Source of the DNA: Pedobacter mucosus | Lineage (GTDB): Bacteria > Bacteroidota > Bacteroidia > Sphingobacteriales > Sphingobacteriaceae | Direction of reading: 5' to 3' | Length of the DNA stretch: 64,000 nucleotides | Assembly: GCF_022200785.1 (NCBI RefSeq) | Contig: NZ_CP087585.1 | Coordinates: forward strand, 1,426,001 to 1,490,000 | In this document: in pieces, positions 52,191-61,436 of the stretch | How the letters are laid out: the number at the start of each line of letters is the position of its first letter | Position numbering within the stretch: the first letter of the stretch is position 1 | Made by a program: the position numbers and the translations under genes | The notes under the pieces: model-generated | The model's input: the letters and a program-made list of their open reading frames with translations, nothing else | What the model was told of the DNA's origin: nothing | Database searches by the model: none

Positions 52191-53513
52191 ATGATAGAAA
52201 AAAATAACAAGAAAATTATCCGTTCATGGGCATTTTTCGATTGGGCAAATTCTGCTTATAACCTCGTTATTACCTCAACAATTTTTCCTGTTTATTATGC
52301 CATAATTACAACCACGAAAGAACATGGCGATCAGGTTTCTTTCTTCGGAAAAACTTTTATCAACACCGCATTATCCAATTATGCGCTTGCTGTTGCCTAT
52401 TTAATTATGGTGCTTCTATTGCCAATTTTGTCTTCCTATGCTGATGCAAAGGGCAAAAAGAAATTTTTTATGACGTTTTTTACTTACATGGGCTCTTTGG
52501 CATGTATGGGTTTATATTTTTTCAAATTACCTACTTTAGAATTTGGCATTATTTGTTTTGTTTTAGCGGCAATGGGTTACGTAGGTGGTGTAATGTTTAA
52601 TAATTCATATCTACCAATAATTGCTTCTGTTGATCAGCAAGATCGGGTTAGCGCTAAAGGCTTTTCTTATGGTTATATCGGTAGTGTAATTTTGCAAATC
52701 ATTTGCTTTGTATTTGTACTAAAACCCGAACTTTTCGGTATTGTAGATAAATCATTCCCTGCACGACTATCTTTCCTACTAGTGGGAATTTGGTGGTTTA
52801 TCTTTGCACAAATTCCATTTAAAATGTTGCCTAAAGATATTCCGAATGCGTCAGCCGTTGGCAAAGGCATTTTAAAAAGTAGTTTTAGTGAGTTTTCCAA
52901 AGTTTGGAAACAGTTAAAAGAAATGACGTTTTTGAAAACCTATTTAGTGGCATTTTTTTTCTATTCGATGGGTGTGCAAACCATCATGCTGGCAGCTGCT
53001 GGCTTCGGGGCAAAGGTTTTGAAACTCGAATCTGATAAGCTTATTATTGTAATTTTGATTATACAATTGGTAGCCATATTGGGTGCTTGGCTAATGTCTC
53101 AATTAGCAAAAAAAGTTGGCAACGTAACTGTATTATTAGGTGTTGTTATGGTGTGGATTGCTACTTGTGTTTGTGCTTATTACATCACTAATGCCACGCA
53201 ATTTTATGGCCTTGCCGCAGTTGTTGGATTAATTATGGGCGGTATTCAATCACTTTCTCGTTCAACATATTCAAAATTTCTGCCTGCAAATTCTACTGAT
53301 ACTGCATCATTTTTTAGTTTTTATGATGCTACTGAAAAACTATCAATTGTAATTGGCTTATTTAGCTTTGCTTTTATAGAAGAACAAACCGGAAGTATGC
53401 GCAATTCGATTATTGCCTTAACATCGTTTTTTATTATCGGATTGATATTTTTAATACTTCTTAAAAAAATTGAACAAAAAGCAATTTCTAATATTGTAGA
53501 TTTACAGCCTTAA
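52191..53513 (+). CDS. MFS transporter, UMF1/Atg22-like
   Basis: A 440-residue membrane protein with about 12 hydrophobic segments. The N-terminus IIRSWAFFDWANSAYNLVI and the paired YVGGVMFNNSYLPIIA, together with GGIQSLSRSTYSKFLP, are signatures of the UMF1 (Atg22-like) branch of the major facilitator superfamily. The substrate is unknown, and fungal Atg22 exports amino acids from vacuoles. It is 84 bp after recQ, and the LutA-like gene follows after 12 bp. Confidence 0.9.
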   Translation: MIEKNNKKIIRSWAFFDWANSAYNLVITSTIFPVYYAIITTTKEHGDQVSFFGKTFINTALSNYALAVAYLIMVLLLPILSSYADAKGKKKFFMTFFTYMGSLACMGLYFFKLPTLEFGIICFVLAAMGYVGGVMFNNSYLPIIASVDQQDRVSAKGFSYGYIGSVILQIICFVFVLKPELFGIVDKSFPARLSFLLVGIWWFIFAQIPFKMLPKDIPNASAVGKGILKSSFSEFSKVWKQLKEMTFLKTYLVAFFFYSMGVQTIMLAAAGFGAKVLKLESDKLIIVILIIQLVAILGAWLMSQLAKKVGNVTVLLGVVMVWIATCVCAYYITNATQFYGLAAVVGLIMGGIQSLSRSTYSKFLPANSTDTASFFSFYDATEKLSIVIGLFSFAFIEEQTGSMRNSIIALTSFFIIGLIFLILLKKIEQKAISNIVDLQP

Positions 53514-53525
53514 TGTCAATCCCTA

Positions 53526-54263
53526 ATGAAAGTAGAATTATTTATACCTTGTTTTGTAGATCAACTATATCCAGAAACCGCGTTTAATACCTTAAGACTT
53601 TTAGAGAAATCAGGTTGCAAGGTAGAATACAATTCTAAACAAACTTGCTGTGGCCAACCTGCTTACAATGCCGGTTATTGGGACGAAGCTAAGGAAGTAG
53701 GAACGAAATTTTTAAATGATTTTTCTGAAAATACATATGTCGTGGCACCTTCAGCATCTTGCGTTGGTATGATAAAAGGCGGTTACAATGATTTATTTAC
53801 GAATACCATTGTTCATAATAAATGCCGAAGTCTGCAAACAAACATTTTCGAGCTTTCTGATTTTTTAGTAAATGTGGCCAAAAAAGATTACTTCGGTGCT
53901 GAACTGGAAGGTAAGGCCGTTTATCACGATTCTTGTAGTGCTCTTCGCGAATGTAAAATAAAGGCTGAGCCCCGTCAGCTTTTGTCTAAAGTACACGGAC
54001 TTGAAATGCTGGAAATGGATGATACCGATATGTGCTGCGGTTTTGGTGGAACCTTTGCTGTAAAGTTTAATGCCATTTCATCTGCTATGGCAGAACAAAA
54101 AGTAAATAATGCGCTTGCCAAGAATGCTGATTACATTATTTCAACGGATTTATCCTGTTTATTACATCTCCAAGGATATATTGAAAAAAATAATTTGCCA
54201 ATTAAAACAATGCACATAGCTGATGTTTTATGTAATGGTTGGTTAGAAAGCACAGAATATTAA
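53526..54263 (+). CDS. LutA-type (Fe-S)-binding protein with two CCG domains
   Basis: A 245-residue protein made of two Cys-rich CCG repeats: KQTCCGQPAYNAGYWDEA with PSASC in the first half, and YHDSCSALRE with TDMCCGFGGTFAVKFNAISS in the second half. This is the layout of LutA (YkgE), the small subunit of LutABC L-lactate oxidation, and of the C-terminal part of GlcF. No lutB or lutC adjoins it. A separate lutABC operon with its own lutA begins about 7 kb away, so this is a stand-alone paralogue. Whether it pairs with other oxidoreductase subunits is unknown. Confidence 0.85.
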   Translation: MKVELFIPCFVDQLYPETAFNTLRLLEKSGCKVEYNSKQTCCGQPAYNAGYWDEAKEVGTKFLNDFSENTYVVAPSASCVGMIKGGYNDLFTNTIVHNKCRSLQTNIFELSDFLVNVAKKDYFGAELEGKAVYHDSCSALRECKIKAEPRQLLSKVHGLEMLEMDDTDMCCGFGGTFAVKFNAISSAMAEQKVNNALAKNADYIISTDLSCLLHLQGYIEKNNLPIKTMHIADVLCNGWLESTEY

Positions 54264-54388
54264 TAATAATAATAACCTGTCTGTTTAGTATATTTATTTA
54301 ACACCTTTTAGCACATATATTGTTTAAACATTTATATGTCAATTAAACCTTTGAGTGAGATTTATATCTAACAAACAAATAACTAATC

Positions 54389-55282
54389 ATGAAAAATATA
54401 TTTTTCGCTTTAATCAGCGTTTTCTCGATTGTATCAGTTGCTGATGCTCAAAAGAAAACCTCAGGAGCAATACAATTTGAAAACATAGTTGATCCTGCGG
54501 CAATGGCTGCAGCAAGTGGCATACAAATTCCCGATCAAATGAAAGCTCGGATGCCATCAACCAGCAAATCTAATTTTGAATTATTATTTACGGCTACAAA
54601 CGCAAGTTATATGCCAGTAGAAGAAACTGAAGATAGTAACGGTGCTGGCGGCGGTGGCGGCGGAATGGGTAGAATGATGCGTGGTTTCGGTGGCGCAGGG
54701 GGAAACAGAGAATATTATTATGTAATTGCTGATAAAAGCATTACGGAAGTGTTCGATTTAAATGATACCACTTATTATATGCCAAGTAAATTAACGCTTT
54801 CTACTTCTGGTCCGATTAGTACGATGAGGATTGGTGGAAATCAAAATGATACAACAAAGGCTAAACCTGTTGCACCAACAATCGAAGTAGTTAAAACTGA
54901 TTCAACTAAGCAAATCCTTGGTTTTACTTGTCACCAGGTAATTGTTAAATCAACCAGACCTATTAAAATTTTAGATATGGATAAAAATGTGGTTGAAGAA
55001 ACTAAAATCTGGTATACTAAAGATTTAGGTTTTGATTTTTCTCCAAATCCAAACATGTGGACAGAAGGAGCCGTTTTAGCAATTGAGGGTAGAGGAAATA
55101 GTTCCATAGCAAAAAGCATTGAGTATAGAAATGTAAGTGCGAAAGATGTTACCGCACCGAAAAAAGCAAAATTAATTACTCAGGCTGATTATAAAATTAA
55201 AATGGATAATATGATGAAACGTTTTAGAGGAAACAGACCAGGAGGAGCAGGCGGGCAAGTTAGAGCGATCCAAATCAATTAA
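54389..55282 (+). CDS. GLPGLI-like secreted protein with Gly-rich insert
   Basis: A 297-residue exported protein (signal peptide KNIFFALISVFSIVSVADAQ). The architecture follows GLPGLI-family proteins: SGAIQFEN start, SNFELLFTATNASYMP, a middle YYVIADKSI..DLNDTTYY region, KQILGFTCHQVIVK, and the motif EETKIWYTKDLGFDFSPNP. The name motif GLPGLI is degenerate here (TEGAVLAIEGRG). A Gly/Met-rich insert (GAGGGGGGMGRMMRGFGGAGG) at about 88-108 is unusual. It has its own terminator. Function is unknown, in line with the family. Confidence 0.75.
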   Translation: MKNIFFALISVFSIVSVADAQKKTSGAIQFENIVDPAAMAAASGIQIPDQMKARMPSTSKSNFELLFTATNASYMPVEETEDSNGAGGGGGGMGRMMRGFGGAGGNREYYYVIADKSITEVFDLNDTTYYMPSKLTLSTSGPISTMRIGGNQNDTTKAKPVAPTIEVVKTDSTKQILGFTCHQVIVKSTRPIKILDMDKNVVEETKIWYTKDLGFDFSPNPNMWTEGAVLAIEGRGNSSIAKSIEYRNVSAKDVTAPKKAKLITQADYKIKMDNMMKRFRGNRPGGAGGQVRAIQIN

Positions 55283-55303
55283 TCAATTATCAAATTATTT
55301 TGG

Positions 55304-55334
55304 AAGCCTGCACATTTTTTGTGTGGGCTTTTTT
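55304..55334 (+). terminator. Intrinsic terminator after the GLPGLI-like gene
   Basis: AAGCCTGCACA (55304-55314), loop TTTTT, TGTGTGGGCTT (55320-55330), then TTTT. The 11-bp stem includes two G-U pairs. Confidence 0.85.
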
Positions 55335-55436
55335 ATGCTTGTTAGTTTTTGAAAGCAAATGTGTTAAGGCATTATTTGATTTGCTTGCACCATTCTGAGT
55401 TTAGCGAAGAATCTGGTTAGCATGAACGACAGGCAC

Positions 55437-55466
55437 GAAAGATGCTGAACTAAATTCAGCATGACG
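55437..55466 (-). repeat. 30-bp palindromic repeat, copy 1
   Basis: On the minus strand it reads CGTCATGCTGAA, a 5-base centre, then TTCAGCATCTTTC. Copy 2 at 59311-59340 (plus) is identical apart from the centre. The dyad arms ATGCTGAA and TTCAGCAT pair over 8 bp. Confidence 0.8.
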
Positions 55467-55578
55467 ACCGTAAAATCAATAGCTTATGAATAGCTTGTGA
55501 TCAAATGATCTCTGCAACTTAAAATTCTACCTTTGCAAATGGCGTCAACATTAACTATCAGCGTTTTGCACTTCGCTA

Positions 55579-55652
55579 GCGTTAACGATTGAATCGGCAT
55601 CCTTTTAGGCTTTTTCTGCCTAAAAGATACAGCGGAAAGCGTGTTAAAACGC
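55579..55652 (-). repeat. Hairpin repeat element, copy B
   Basis: On the minus strand it starts GCGTTTTAACACGCTTTCCG and ends CAATCGTTAACGC. The central stem is CTTTTAGGC / GCCTAAAAG around an A-rich loop, with the same AT clamp and unpaired G as copies A and C. Confidence 0.78.
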
Positions 55653-55823
55653 GCAAATTAATGTTACAAAAAATCTAGTATTTCGGCTTTAAATTTAAGC
55701 CTTCAAATAATTTTTCTATCTTCGCGATAATTAAAATCACTTTGTATGTGATTTAGAACTAACATTTTTTATAAACAATCTCGAAATTCCATTAAAAGAA
55801 TTAGAGGTAAATCATAGTTGTAG

Positions 55824-57749
55824 ATGATTAATATTACTTTACCTGACGGCTCCGTACGTCAGTATGAAAAAGGCACTTCTGCCCATCAAATTGCATTGTC
55901 AATTTCTGAAGGTTTAGCTCGCAATGTATTAGCCGCTGAGGTTAATGGCGCAGTTTGGGATTCTACCCGTCCGATTGAAGACGATTCTTCCGTAAAACTT
56001 TTAACATGGAATGATTTAGACGGAAAGGCAACTTTCTGGCATTCATCAGCCCACTTAATGGCCGAAGCTTTAGAGGCACTTTACCCGGGTACAAAGTTTG
56101 GTATCGGACCGGCAATTGAAACAGGATTTTATTACGATGTCGATTTTGGTGAGAAGGAATTTTCTTCAGATGATTTCAAAGCCATCGAAACGAAAATGAT
56201 TGAATTGGCTAAGCAAAAACAAGTTTTCACTCGTGAAAGTGTAAGCAAAGCTGATGCAATAAAATATTTCACAGAAAAAGGCGATGAATATAAACTAGAC
56301 TTGCTGGAAGGTTTAGAAGACGGAAAAATTACTTTCTATTCACAAGGCGCATTCACAGACCTTTGCCGCGGCCCACATATTCCGAATACTGGATTTGTAA
56401 AAGCTGTAAAATTAATGAACGTTGCTGGCGCTTATTGGCGTGGTGATGAAACCAAAAAACAATTAACGCGTATATATGGTGTAACATTTCCAAAGGCTAG
56501 TGAGCTTACCGAATATCTTTTGATGATCGAAGAAGCAAAAAAACGCGACCATAGAAAGCTTGGAAAAGAGTTAGAGTTGTTCATGTTCTCCGAGAAAGTT
56601 GGAGCGGGTTTGCCAATGTGGTTACCAAAAGGAACAGCCTTGCGTGAACGTTTGGTTAACTTTTTAACTAAGGCCCAGTCAAAATCAGGTTACGAACAGG
56701 TAGTTACGCCACATATTGGAAATAAAAACTTGTATGTAACCTCTGGTCACTGGGAAAAATATGGTAAGGATTCTTTTCAACCCATAAAAACGCCACAAGA
56801 AGGCGAGGAGTTTTTCTTAAAACCAATGAATTGCCCACACCATTGCGAAATGTATAAATTCAAACCACGTTCTTATAAAGATCTTCCGGTTCGTTTTGCA
56901 GAGTTTGGTACCGTATATCGTTACGAACAAAGTGGAGAGTTACATGGTTTAACTCGTGTACGTGGATTTACTCAGGATGATGCACATTTGTTTTGCATGC
57001 CCGAGCAAGTGAAGGAGGAGTTTAAAAAGGTAATTGATTTAGTGCTTTATGTATTTAAATCTTTAGGTTTTGATAACTATACTGCGCAAATTTCACTACG
57101 TGATCCAGAAAATAAATCAAAATATATTGGATCTGATGAAAATTGGAAGTTAGCCGAAAGTGCGATTGTAGAGGCGGCCGCTGAAAAGGGCTTAAATACG
57201 GTAATAGAATTGGGCGAGGCTGCATTTTATGGACCGAAACTTGATTTTATGGTGCGGGATGCTTTAGGTAGAAAATGGCAGTTGGGAACTATTCAGGTTG
57301 ATTATAACTTACCTGAGCGTTTCGAATTGGAATATACTGGAAGTGATAATTTAAAACATCGTCCGGTAATGATTCATAGAGCCCCATTTGGATCTTTAGA
57401 AAGATTTGTTGCAGTTTTGATCGAACACTGTGCTGGAAATTTCCCTTTATGGTTAAGTCCGGAGCAGTTCACAATCCTTCCTATTTCAGAAAAATATGAA
57501 GAATATGCAAAAAAAGTTTTAGATGAACTAAATAATTCCGATATTCGCGGGCTGATTGACTTTCGTGATGAAAAAATTGGTCGCAAAATACGCGATGCGG
57601 AAGTTAAAAAGATCCCATACATGCTCATAATCGGTGATAAAGAAATGGCTGAAGGAAAAGTTTCGGTTCGTAAACACGGAGAAGGCGATTTGGGAGAAAT
57701 GACGTTGGAAGAATTCAACAACTTATTATTAAAAGAAATAACAGTTTAA
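55824..57749 (+). CDS. thrS: Threonyl-tRNA synthetase
   Basis: Charges tRNA-Thr. The 641-residue length is standard. Order: a TGS domain ([19 protein letters not shown]), the editing SAD domain ([18 protein letters not shown] with the HxxxH, and [11 protein letters not shown]), the class II core (motif 2 FRFA-like [19 protein letters not shown], zinc Cys in [12 protein letters not shown], motif 3 [11 protein letters not shown]), and an anticodon-binding domain ([14 protein letters not shown] to the end). It heads the operon thrS-infC-rpmI-rplT, a conserved linkage in many bacteria. Confidence 0.97.
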   Translation: MINITLPDGSVRQYEKGTSAHQIALSISEGLARNVLAAEVNGAVWDSTRPIEDDSSVKLLTWNDLDGKATFWHSSAHLMAEALEALYPGTKFGIGPAIETGFYYDVDFGEKEFSSDDFKAIETKMIELAKQKQVFTRESVSKADAIKYFTEKGDEYKLDLLEGLEDGKITFYSQGAFTDLCRGPHIPNTGFVKAVKLMNVAGAYWRGDETKKQLTRIYGVTFPKASELTEYLLMIEEAKKRDHRKLGKELELFMFSEKVGAGLPMWLPKGTALRERLVNFLTKAQSKSGYEQVVTPHIGNKNLYVTSGHWEKYGKDSFQPIKTPQEGEEFFLKPMNCPHHCEMYKFKPRSYKDLPVRFAEFGTVYRYEQSGELHGLTRVRGFTQDDAHLFCMPEQVKEEFKKVIDLVLYVFKSLGFDNYTAQISLRDPENKSKYIGSDENWKLAESAIVEAAAEKGLNTVIELGEAAFYGPKLDFMVRDALGRKWQLGTIQVDYNLPERFELEYTGSDNLKHRPVMIHRAPFGSLERFVAVLIEHCAGNFPLWLSPEQFTILPISEKYEEYAKKVLDELNNSDIRGLIDFRDEKIGRKIRDAEVKKIPYMLIIGDKEMAEGKVSVRKHGEGDLGEMTLEEFNNLLLKEITV

Positions 57750-57765
57750 TTAAAATAGTACACAT

Positions 57766-58335
57766 TTGGCATTAGGAAGACCAGGATTTAACAGGGGACC
57801 ACGTCCACCTTTTAAGAAAAAAGAAGCAGAACATAACATTAATCAGTTCATAAAATCGCCCGAAGTGCGTTTATCTGGCGATAATGTTGAACCAGGGATT
57901 TATCCTTTGGCTAAAGCTTTGGCGCTGGCTGATGAACAGGAATTGGATTTGGTAGAAATTTCTCCAAACGCAGTGCCTCCGGTTTGTAGAATTATAGATT
58001 ACAGTAAGTTTGTTTACGAGCAGAAGAAAAAGCAGAAAGAGATAAAATCGAACGCTAAACAAACGGTTATTAAGGAAATTCGTTTCGGTCCTAATACGAA
58101 CGATCACGATTTTCAATTTAAATTAAAACACGCAGTAAGCTTTTTAGAGAGCGGTGAGAAGGTTAGGGCTTATGTGCATTTTAAAGGTAGGGCAATTGTT
58201 TACAAAGAACAGGGTGAAATTTTATTACTAAAATTTGCTCAGGCTTTGGAAGATGTTGGAAAAGTAGAGTTGTTACCTAAATTAGAAGGTAAACGTATGT
58301 TTCTAACGGTTGCACCTAAAGTAGCAAAAAAATAA
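57766..58335 (+). CDS. infC: Translation initiation factor IF-3
   Basis: Prevents premature subunit joining and checks the start codon. The 189-residue protein has the N-domain [37 protein letters not shown], the basic linker [34 protein letters not shown], and a C-domain. The start is a TTG at 57766-57768 (reading MALGRPGFN), with no ATG in frame before conserved sequence. A non-ATG start is a hallmark of infC, where IF-3 represses its own weak start. It lies 16 bp after thrS and 29 bp before rpmI. Confidence 0.95.
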   Translation: MALGRPGFNRGPRPPFKKKEAEHNINQFIKSPEVRLSGDNVEPGIYPLAKALALADEQELDLVEISPNAVPPVCRIIDYSKFVYEQKKKQKEIKSNAKQTVIKEIRFGPNTNDHDFQFKLKHAVSFLESGEKVRAYVHFKGRAIVYKEQGEILLLKFAQALEDVGKVELLPKLEGKRMFLTVAPKVAKK

Positions 58336-58364
58336 AAATAGGTTTATAAATTTAAAAACAGGTT

Positions 58365-58565
58365 ATGCCAAAAATGAAAACCAATTCCAGTGCTAAAAAG
58401 CGTTTTTCGCTTACTGGAACAGGTAAAATCAAAAGAAACAACGCATACAAAAGTCACATCTTAACTAAGATGAGTACTAAACGTAAACGTGCATTAGGTC
58501 AAACAAGTCTGGTTTCTCCAGGTGACTTAGGAAACGTTAAACGTATGCTTTGCATCGGAAAGTAA
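58365..58565 (+). CDS. rpmI: 50S ribosomal protein L35
   Basis: A 66-residue, very basic protein ([20 protein letters not shown], then [16 protein letters not shown]) with the standard L35 pattern. Third gene of the thrS-infC-rpmI-rplT operon. Confidence 0.97.
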   Translation: MPKMKTNSSAKKRFSLTGTGKIKRNNAYKSHILTKMSTKRKRALGQTSLVSPGDLGNVKRMLCIGK

Positions 58566-58641
58566 TTTATTAATTTCACCAGGTATCAGGCTTTAAGTTT
58601 CCGGATTAAACGGAACGCCGCTTGCCAAAAACAACAACAAC

Positions 58642-58986
58642 ATGCCACGTTCGGTAAACGCAGTAGCTTCGAGAAGAAGAAGAAAGAAAATCCTTAATAT
58701 GGCCAAAGGCTATTGGGGAGCAAGAAGTAAGGTTTATACTGTAGCTAAAAACACAGTAGAAAAAGGTTTGCAATATGCATACCGTGACCGTAAGGTTAAG
58801 AAAAGAGAATTCCGCGGATTATGGATCCAACGTATTAATGCAGGTGCTCGTCAGCACGGTATTTCTTACTCTCAATTAATTGGTAAGCTTGCGACAAAAG
58901 AAATCGGTTTAAACCGTAAAGTATTAGCTGATTTAGCAATGAATCATCCAGATGCTTTCAAAGCTGTAATTGATGCAGTAAAATAG
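58642..58986 (+). CDS. rplT: 50S ribosomal protein L20
   Basis: A 114-residue basic protein matching L20 ([55 protein letters not shown]). L20 binds 23S rRNA early in assembly and in other phyla also represses its own operon. The 76-bp gap after rpmI shows no obvious L20 leader mimic. The gene is followed by the strong terminator at 59015. Confidence 0.97.
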   Translation: MPRSVNAVASRRRRKKILNMAKGYWGARSKVYTVAKNTVEKGLQYAYRDRKVKKREFRGLWIQRINAGARQHGISYSQLIGKLATKEIGLNRKVLADLAMNHPDAFKAVIDAVK

Positions 58987-59014
58987 ACATTCTCGCTTAG
59001 GCGATTATAAATAT

Positions 59015-59048
59015 TAAAAAGGTTCAGATTTATCTGGACCTTTTTTTT
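59015..59048 (+). terminator. Intrinsic terminator of the thrS-rplT operon
   Basis: AAAAAGGTTCAGA pairs with TCTGGACCTTTTT around a short AT loop (one T-G pair), ending in a run of eight T (59041-59048). Confidence 0.9.
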
Positions 59049-59152
59049 GTTTAAAATTTTAATCAAAGTAGAGTTTTTCAGATTCTTGGCGGTTTTTGCA
59101 GAATTCTTCTGATTTTTAGAAGAGCAAATTAGTGTAATAAACAAAGTTTCTT

Positions 59153-59214
59153 CCCGCTTTACGCTAAATCTTTTTACCGAAAAGGTAAAAAGGATATCGC
59201 TTCAATCGGGTCTA
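59153..59214 (+). repeat. Hairpin repeat element, copy C
   Basis: CCCGCTTTACGCTAAAT, stem CTTTTTACC (59170-59178), loop GAAAA, stem GGTAAAAAG (59184-59192), unpaired G, AT, then ATCGCTTCAATCGG. It matches copies A and B in flanks, loop and unpaired G. The outermost GCGTTAAC-type arms are missing. Confidence 0.78.
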
Positions 59215-59310
59215 AATATAAGGTTTGTGCAGCTATCAAATGTTTTTTCTTAAGATGACAAAGTTTGATATCATAAGATTGGCTTTTTTTAAGAGGTTTT
59301 TCTAAGCCCA

Positions 59311-59340
59311 CGTCATGCTGAATTTATTTCAGCATCTTTC
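59311..59340 (+). repeat. 30-bp palindromic repeat, copy 2
   Basis: CGTCATGCTGAA, centre TTTAT, TTCAGCATCTTTC-type end. Compared with copy 1 (minus strand at 55437-55466), the only difference is one base in the centre. It lies 97 bp after hairpin copy C, in the same relative order as copies B and 1. Confidence 0.8.
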
Positions 59341-59434
59341 CTATTGAAATATTTAAAAGTTAGACTACTGATGTGATTGTTGTTTAGATTAATTGACATT
59401 GAAATATTATATTTATAGCATAATTCAGCCAGAT

Positions 59435-61387
59435 ATGAAATACCTTATTCTTCTCATTTTATTAATTAGTAAACTTAGTTACGGACAAAAAATTCAGGAT
59501 TACAAAATTGATCCGATTTCTTTTAACAAAGTTAAACTAACTGATAAATTTTGGCTACCAAGAATCGAGACGAATAAAAATGTAACTATTCCTGCCTCTT
59601 TTGAAAGATGTAAAGCTACTGGAAGAATTAAAAATTTCGAAATGGCAGCAGCAAAAGCGGGTAAATTCTGTACCACTTTTGTATTTGACGATACAGACAT
59701 TTATAAAACCATCGAAGGTGCTTCCTACTCATTAGCGGTTTATCCTGACGCAAAATTGGATAATTTTCTTGATTCTTTAATCACTGTTGTGGCTAATGCG
59801 CAAGAGCCTGATGGATATCTCTATACGGCCAGAACGATAAATCCAGCAAATCCACCTGCTTGGTCCGGAAAACAGCGTTGGGAAAACGAAGCGAATATGA
59901 GCCATGAATTGTATAACTCAGGACATTTAATAGAAGCTGCAGTAGCGCACTTTCAATCAACAGGAAAACGTAACTTATTAAATATAGCCACAAAAAATGC
60001 CAACCTTTTGGTCGCTACTTTTGGTGAAAATAAAAAGAGTGTTGCTCCTGGTCATGAAATTATAGAAATGGCTTTGGTTCGTTTATATAGAGTAACAAGC
60101 AATAAAAGTTATTTGGATCTGGCTAAGTTTTTTATAAATCAAAGGGGTAAAAAGAAGTATGATAACACCAATAAAAATCCGTTCAAAAACGGAGATTACT
60201 GGCAAGATAGCGAACCACTTGTAGATCAGCGTGAAGCAATGGGCCATGCAGTTAGAGCAATGTATCTTTATTCAGGTGTGGCAGACATTGCAGCAATAAC
60301 CGGCGATAAAAAGTTCCAAAAAGCAATTGATGAAATTTGGAACAACATGTCTGGTAAGAAAATGTATGTTCAGGGAGGAATTGGTGCGGTACCTGATGGA
60401 GAACGTTTTGGAAACGATTATGAATTGCCTAATGCTACAGCCTACAATGAAACCTGCGCCGCTATTGGCAATGTGTATTGGAACCAGAGAATGTTTTTGT
60501 TACACGGCGAATCGAAGTATATTGATGTAATGGAAAAGGTTTTATATAATGCCTTACTTTCTGGCGTAGGTTTAGACGGTAAATCTTTTTTTTATACTAA
60601 TGCCATGCAAATTATGGATGGGGCTACGCATAAAGATGCGGAAGCAACTAGATCTGGCTGGTTCGAATGTTCTTGTTGCCCTACAAATATGGCTCGGTTT
60701 CTACCGTCTTTACCAGGCTATATTTATGCTCAAACAAAGGATCGAGTTTACGTTAACCTTTTTGTATCAAGTCAAACAGATTTAAACATTAAGAACACAA
60801 AAGTAGGCATTAGTCAAAGCAATAATTATCCTTGGGATGGCAATCTTAATATCGCCGTAAATCCTGAAAATAAATTAGAATTTCAATTAAAGTTACGCTT
60901 GCCTGGCTGGATGAGGAATGAAGCTTTACCTAATGGATTATATCAATACGATTCAGAAGTTAAGCCTAACTTTAGTGTTAAAGTTAATGGTGAAAATATA
61001 AGTTATCATGTAGAAAATGGTTATGTAACCATAAACCGCAATTGGCAAAAAGGCGATAAGGTAGAATTTATATTGCCCTTACAAGTCAGAAAAGTAATTG
61101 CAAACGAGAACTTAGCTGAGAACAAAGGAAAAGTAAGTTTACAACGTGGCCCGATTATATTCTGTGCTGAATCTATTGATAATAACGAAAAAATAGAATC
61201 GATTAATCTTTCAGCTAATACCGTGTTTAAGGCTGATTTTAAACCGCAACTTTTAAACGGAGTGGTTACTTTAAATACAATAACTAGTGAAAAAACTGGA
61301 AAATCACAATTAACGCTAATTCCATATTATGCTTGGGCAAATAGAGGAAAGGGACAGATGAATATCTGGTTCTCAGAGAGTAAATAA
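59435..61387 (+). CDS. GH127 (DUF1680) glycosidase, probable beta-L-arabinofuranosidase
   Basis: A 650-residue exported enzyme starting at ATG 59435 (signal peptide MKYLILLILLISKLSYGQ); a TTG 14 codons upstream is rejected because it precedes the signal peptide. GH127 features are the alpha-barrel motifs ANAQEPDGYLYTART and NMSHELYNSGHLIEAA, YVQGGIGAVPDGERFGNDYELPN with the catalytic Glu region NETCAAIGNVYWNQRM, and the Cys cluster C412-S-C414-C415 in GWFECSCCPTNMAR. In this family a zinc-bound Cys is the nucleophile. It stands alone, about 25 kb from the SusCD operon, so a shared substrate is not shown. Confidence 0.88.
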   Translation: MKYLILLILLISKLSYGQKIQDYKIDPISFNKVKLTDKFWLPRIETNKNVTIPASFERCKATGRIKNFEMAAAKAGKFCTTFVFDDTDIYKTIEGASYSLAVYPDAKLDNFLDSLITVVANAQEPDGYLYTARTINPANPPAWSGKQRWENEANMSHELYNSGHLIEAAVAHFQSTGKRNLLNIATKNANLLVATFGENKKSVAPGHEIIEMALVRLYRVTSNKSYLDLAKFFINQRGKKKYDNTNKNPFKNGDYWQDSEPLVDQREAMGHAVRAMYLYSGVADIAAITGDKKFQKAIDEIWNNMSGKKMYVQGGIGAVPDGERFGNDYELPNATAYNETCAAIGNVYWNQRMFLLHGESKYIDVMEKVLYNALLSGVGLDGKSFFYTNAMQIMDGATHKDAEATRSGWFECSCCPTNMARFLPSLPGYIYAQTKDRVYVNLFVSSQTDLNIKNTKVGISQSNNYPWDGNLNIAVNPENKLEFQLKLRLPGWMRNEALPNGLYQYDSEVKPNFSVKVNGENISYHVENGYVTINRNWQKGDKVEFILPLQVRKVIANENLAENKGKVSLQRGPIIFCAESIDNNEKIESINLSANTVFKADFKPQLLNGVVTLNTITSEKTGKSQLTLIPYYAWANRGKGQMNIWFSESK

Positions 61388-61436
61388 TCCTAAAGGATTA
61401 TTTACTTTGATCGGTAAAATAAAACTTGTTATCAGA

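Larger units (their letters stand above)
55335..55823. other. 489-bp intergenic region with repeats and thrS leader
   Basis: No coding ORF is evident. It contains the 30-bp palindrome copy (55437-55466), hairpin repeat copy B (55579-55652), a possible minus-7 box TATCTTCG (55717-55724, one mismatch), and a small hairpin AAATCAC / GTGATTT (55734-55754) about 70 bp before thrS. Confidence 0.5.
59049..59434. other. 386-bp intergenic region with two repeats
   Basis: Between the rplT terminator and the GH127 gene. Apart from hairpin repeat copy C (59153-59214) and the 30-bp palindrome copy 2 (59311-59340), nothing coding or RNA-like was recognised. Confidence 0.5.

Noticed and set aside
54262..54278. 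TAATAATAATAATAA microsatellite
   Set aside because: Short trinucleotide run in AT-rich DNA after a stop codon; too short to suggest phase variation.
54312..54338. Near-palindrome around GTTTAAAC before the GLPGLI-like gene
   Set aside because: Arms are offset by one base and are almost pure A/T, so chance is likely.
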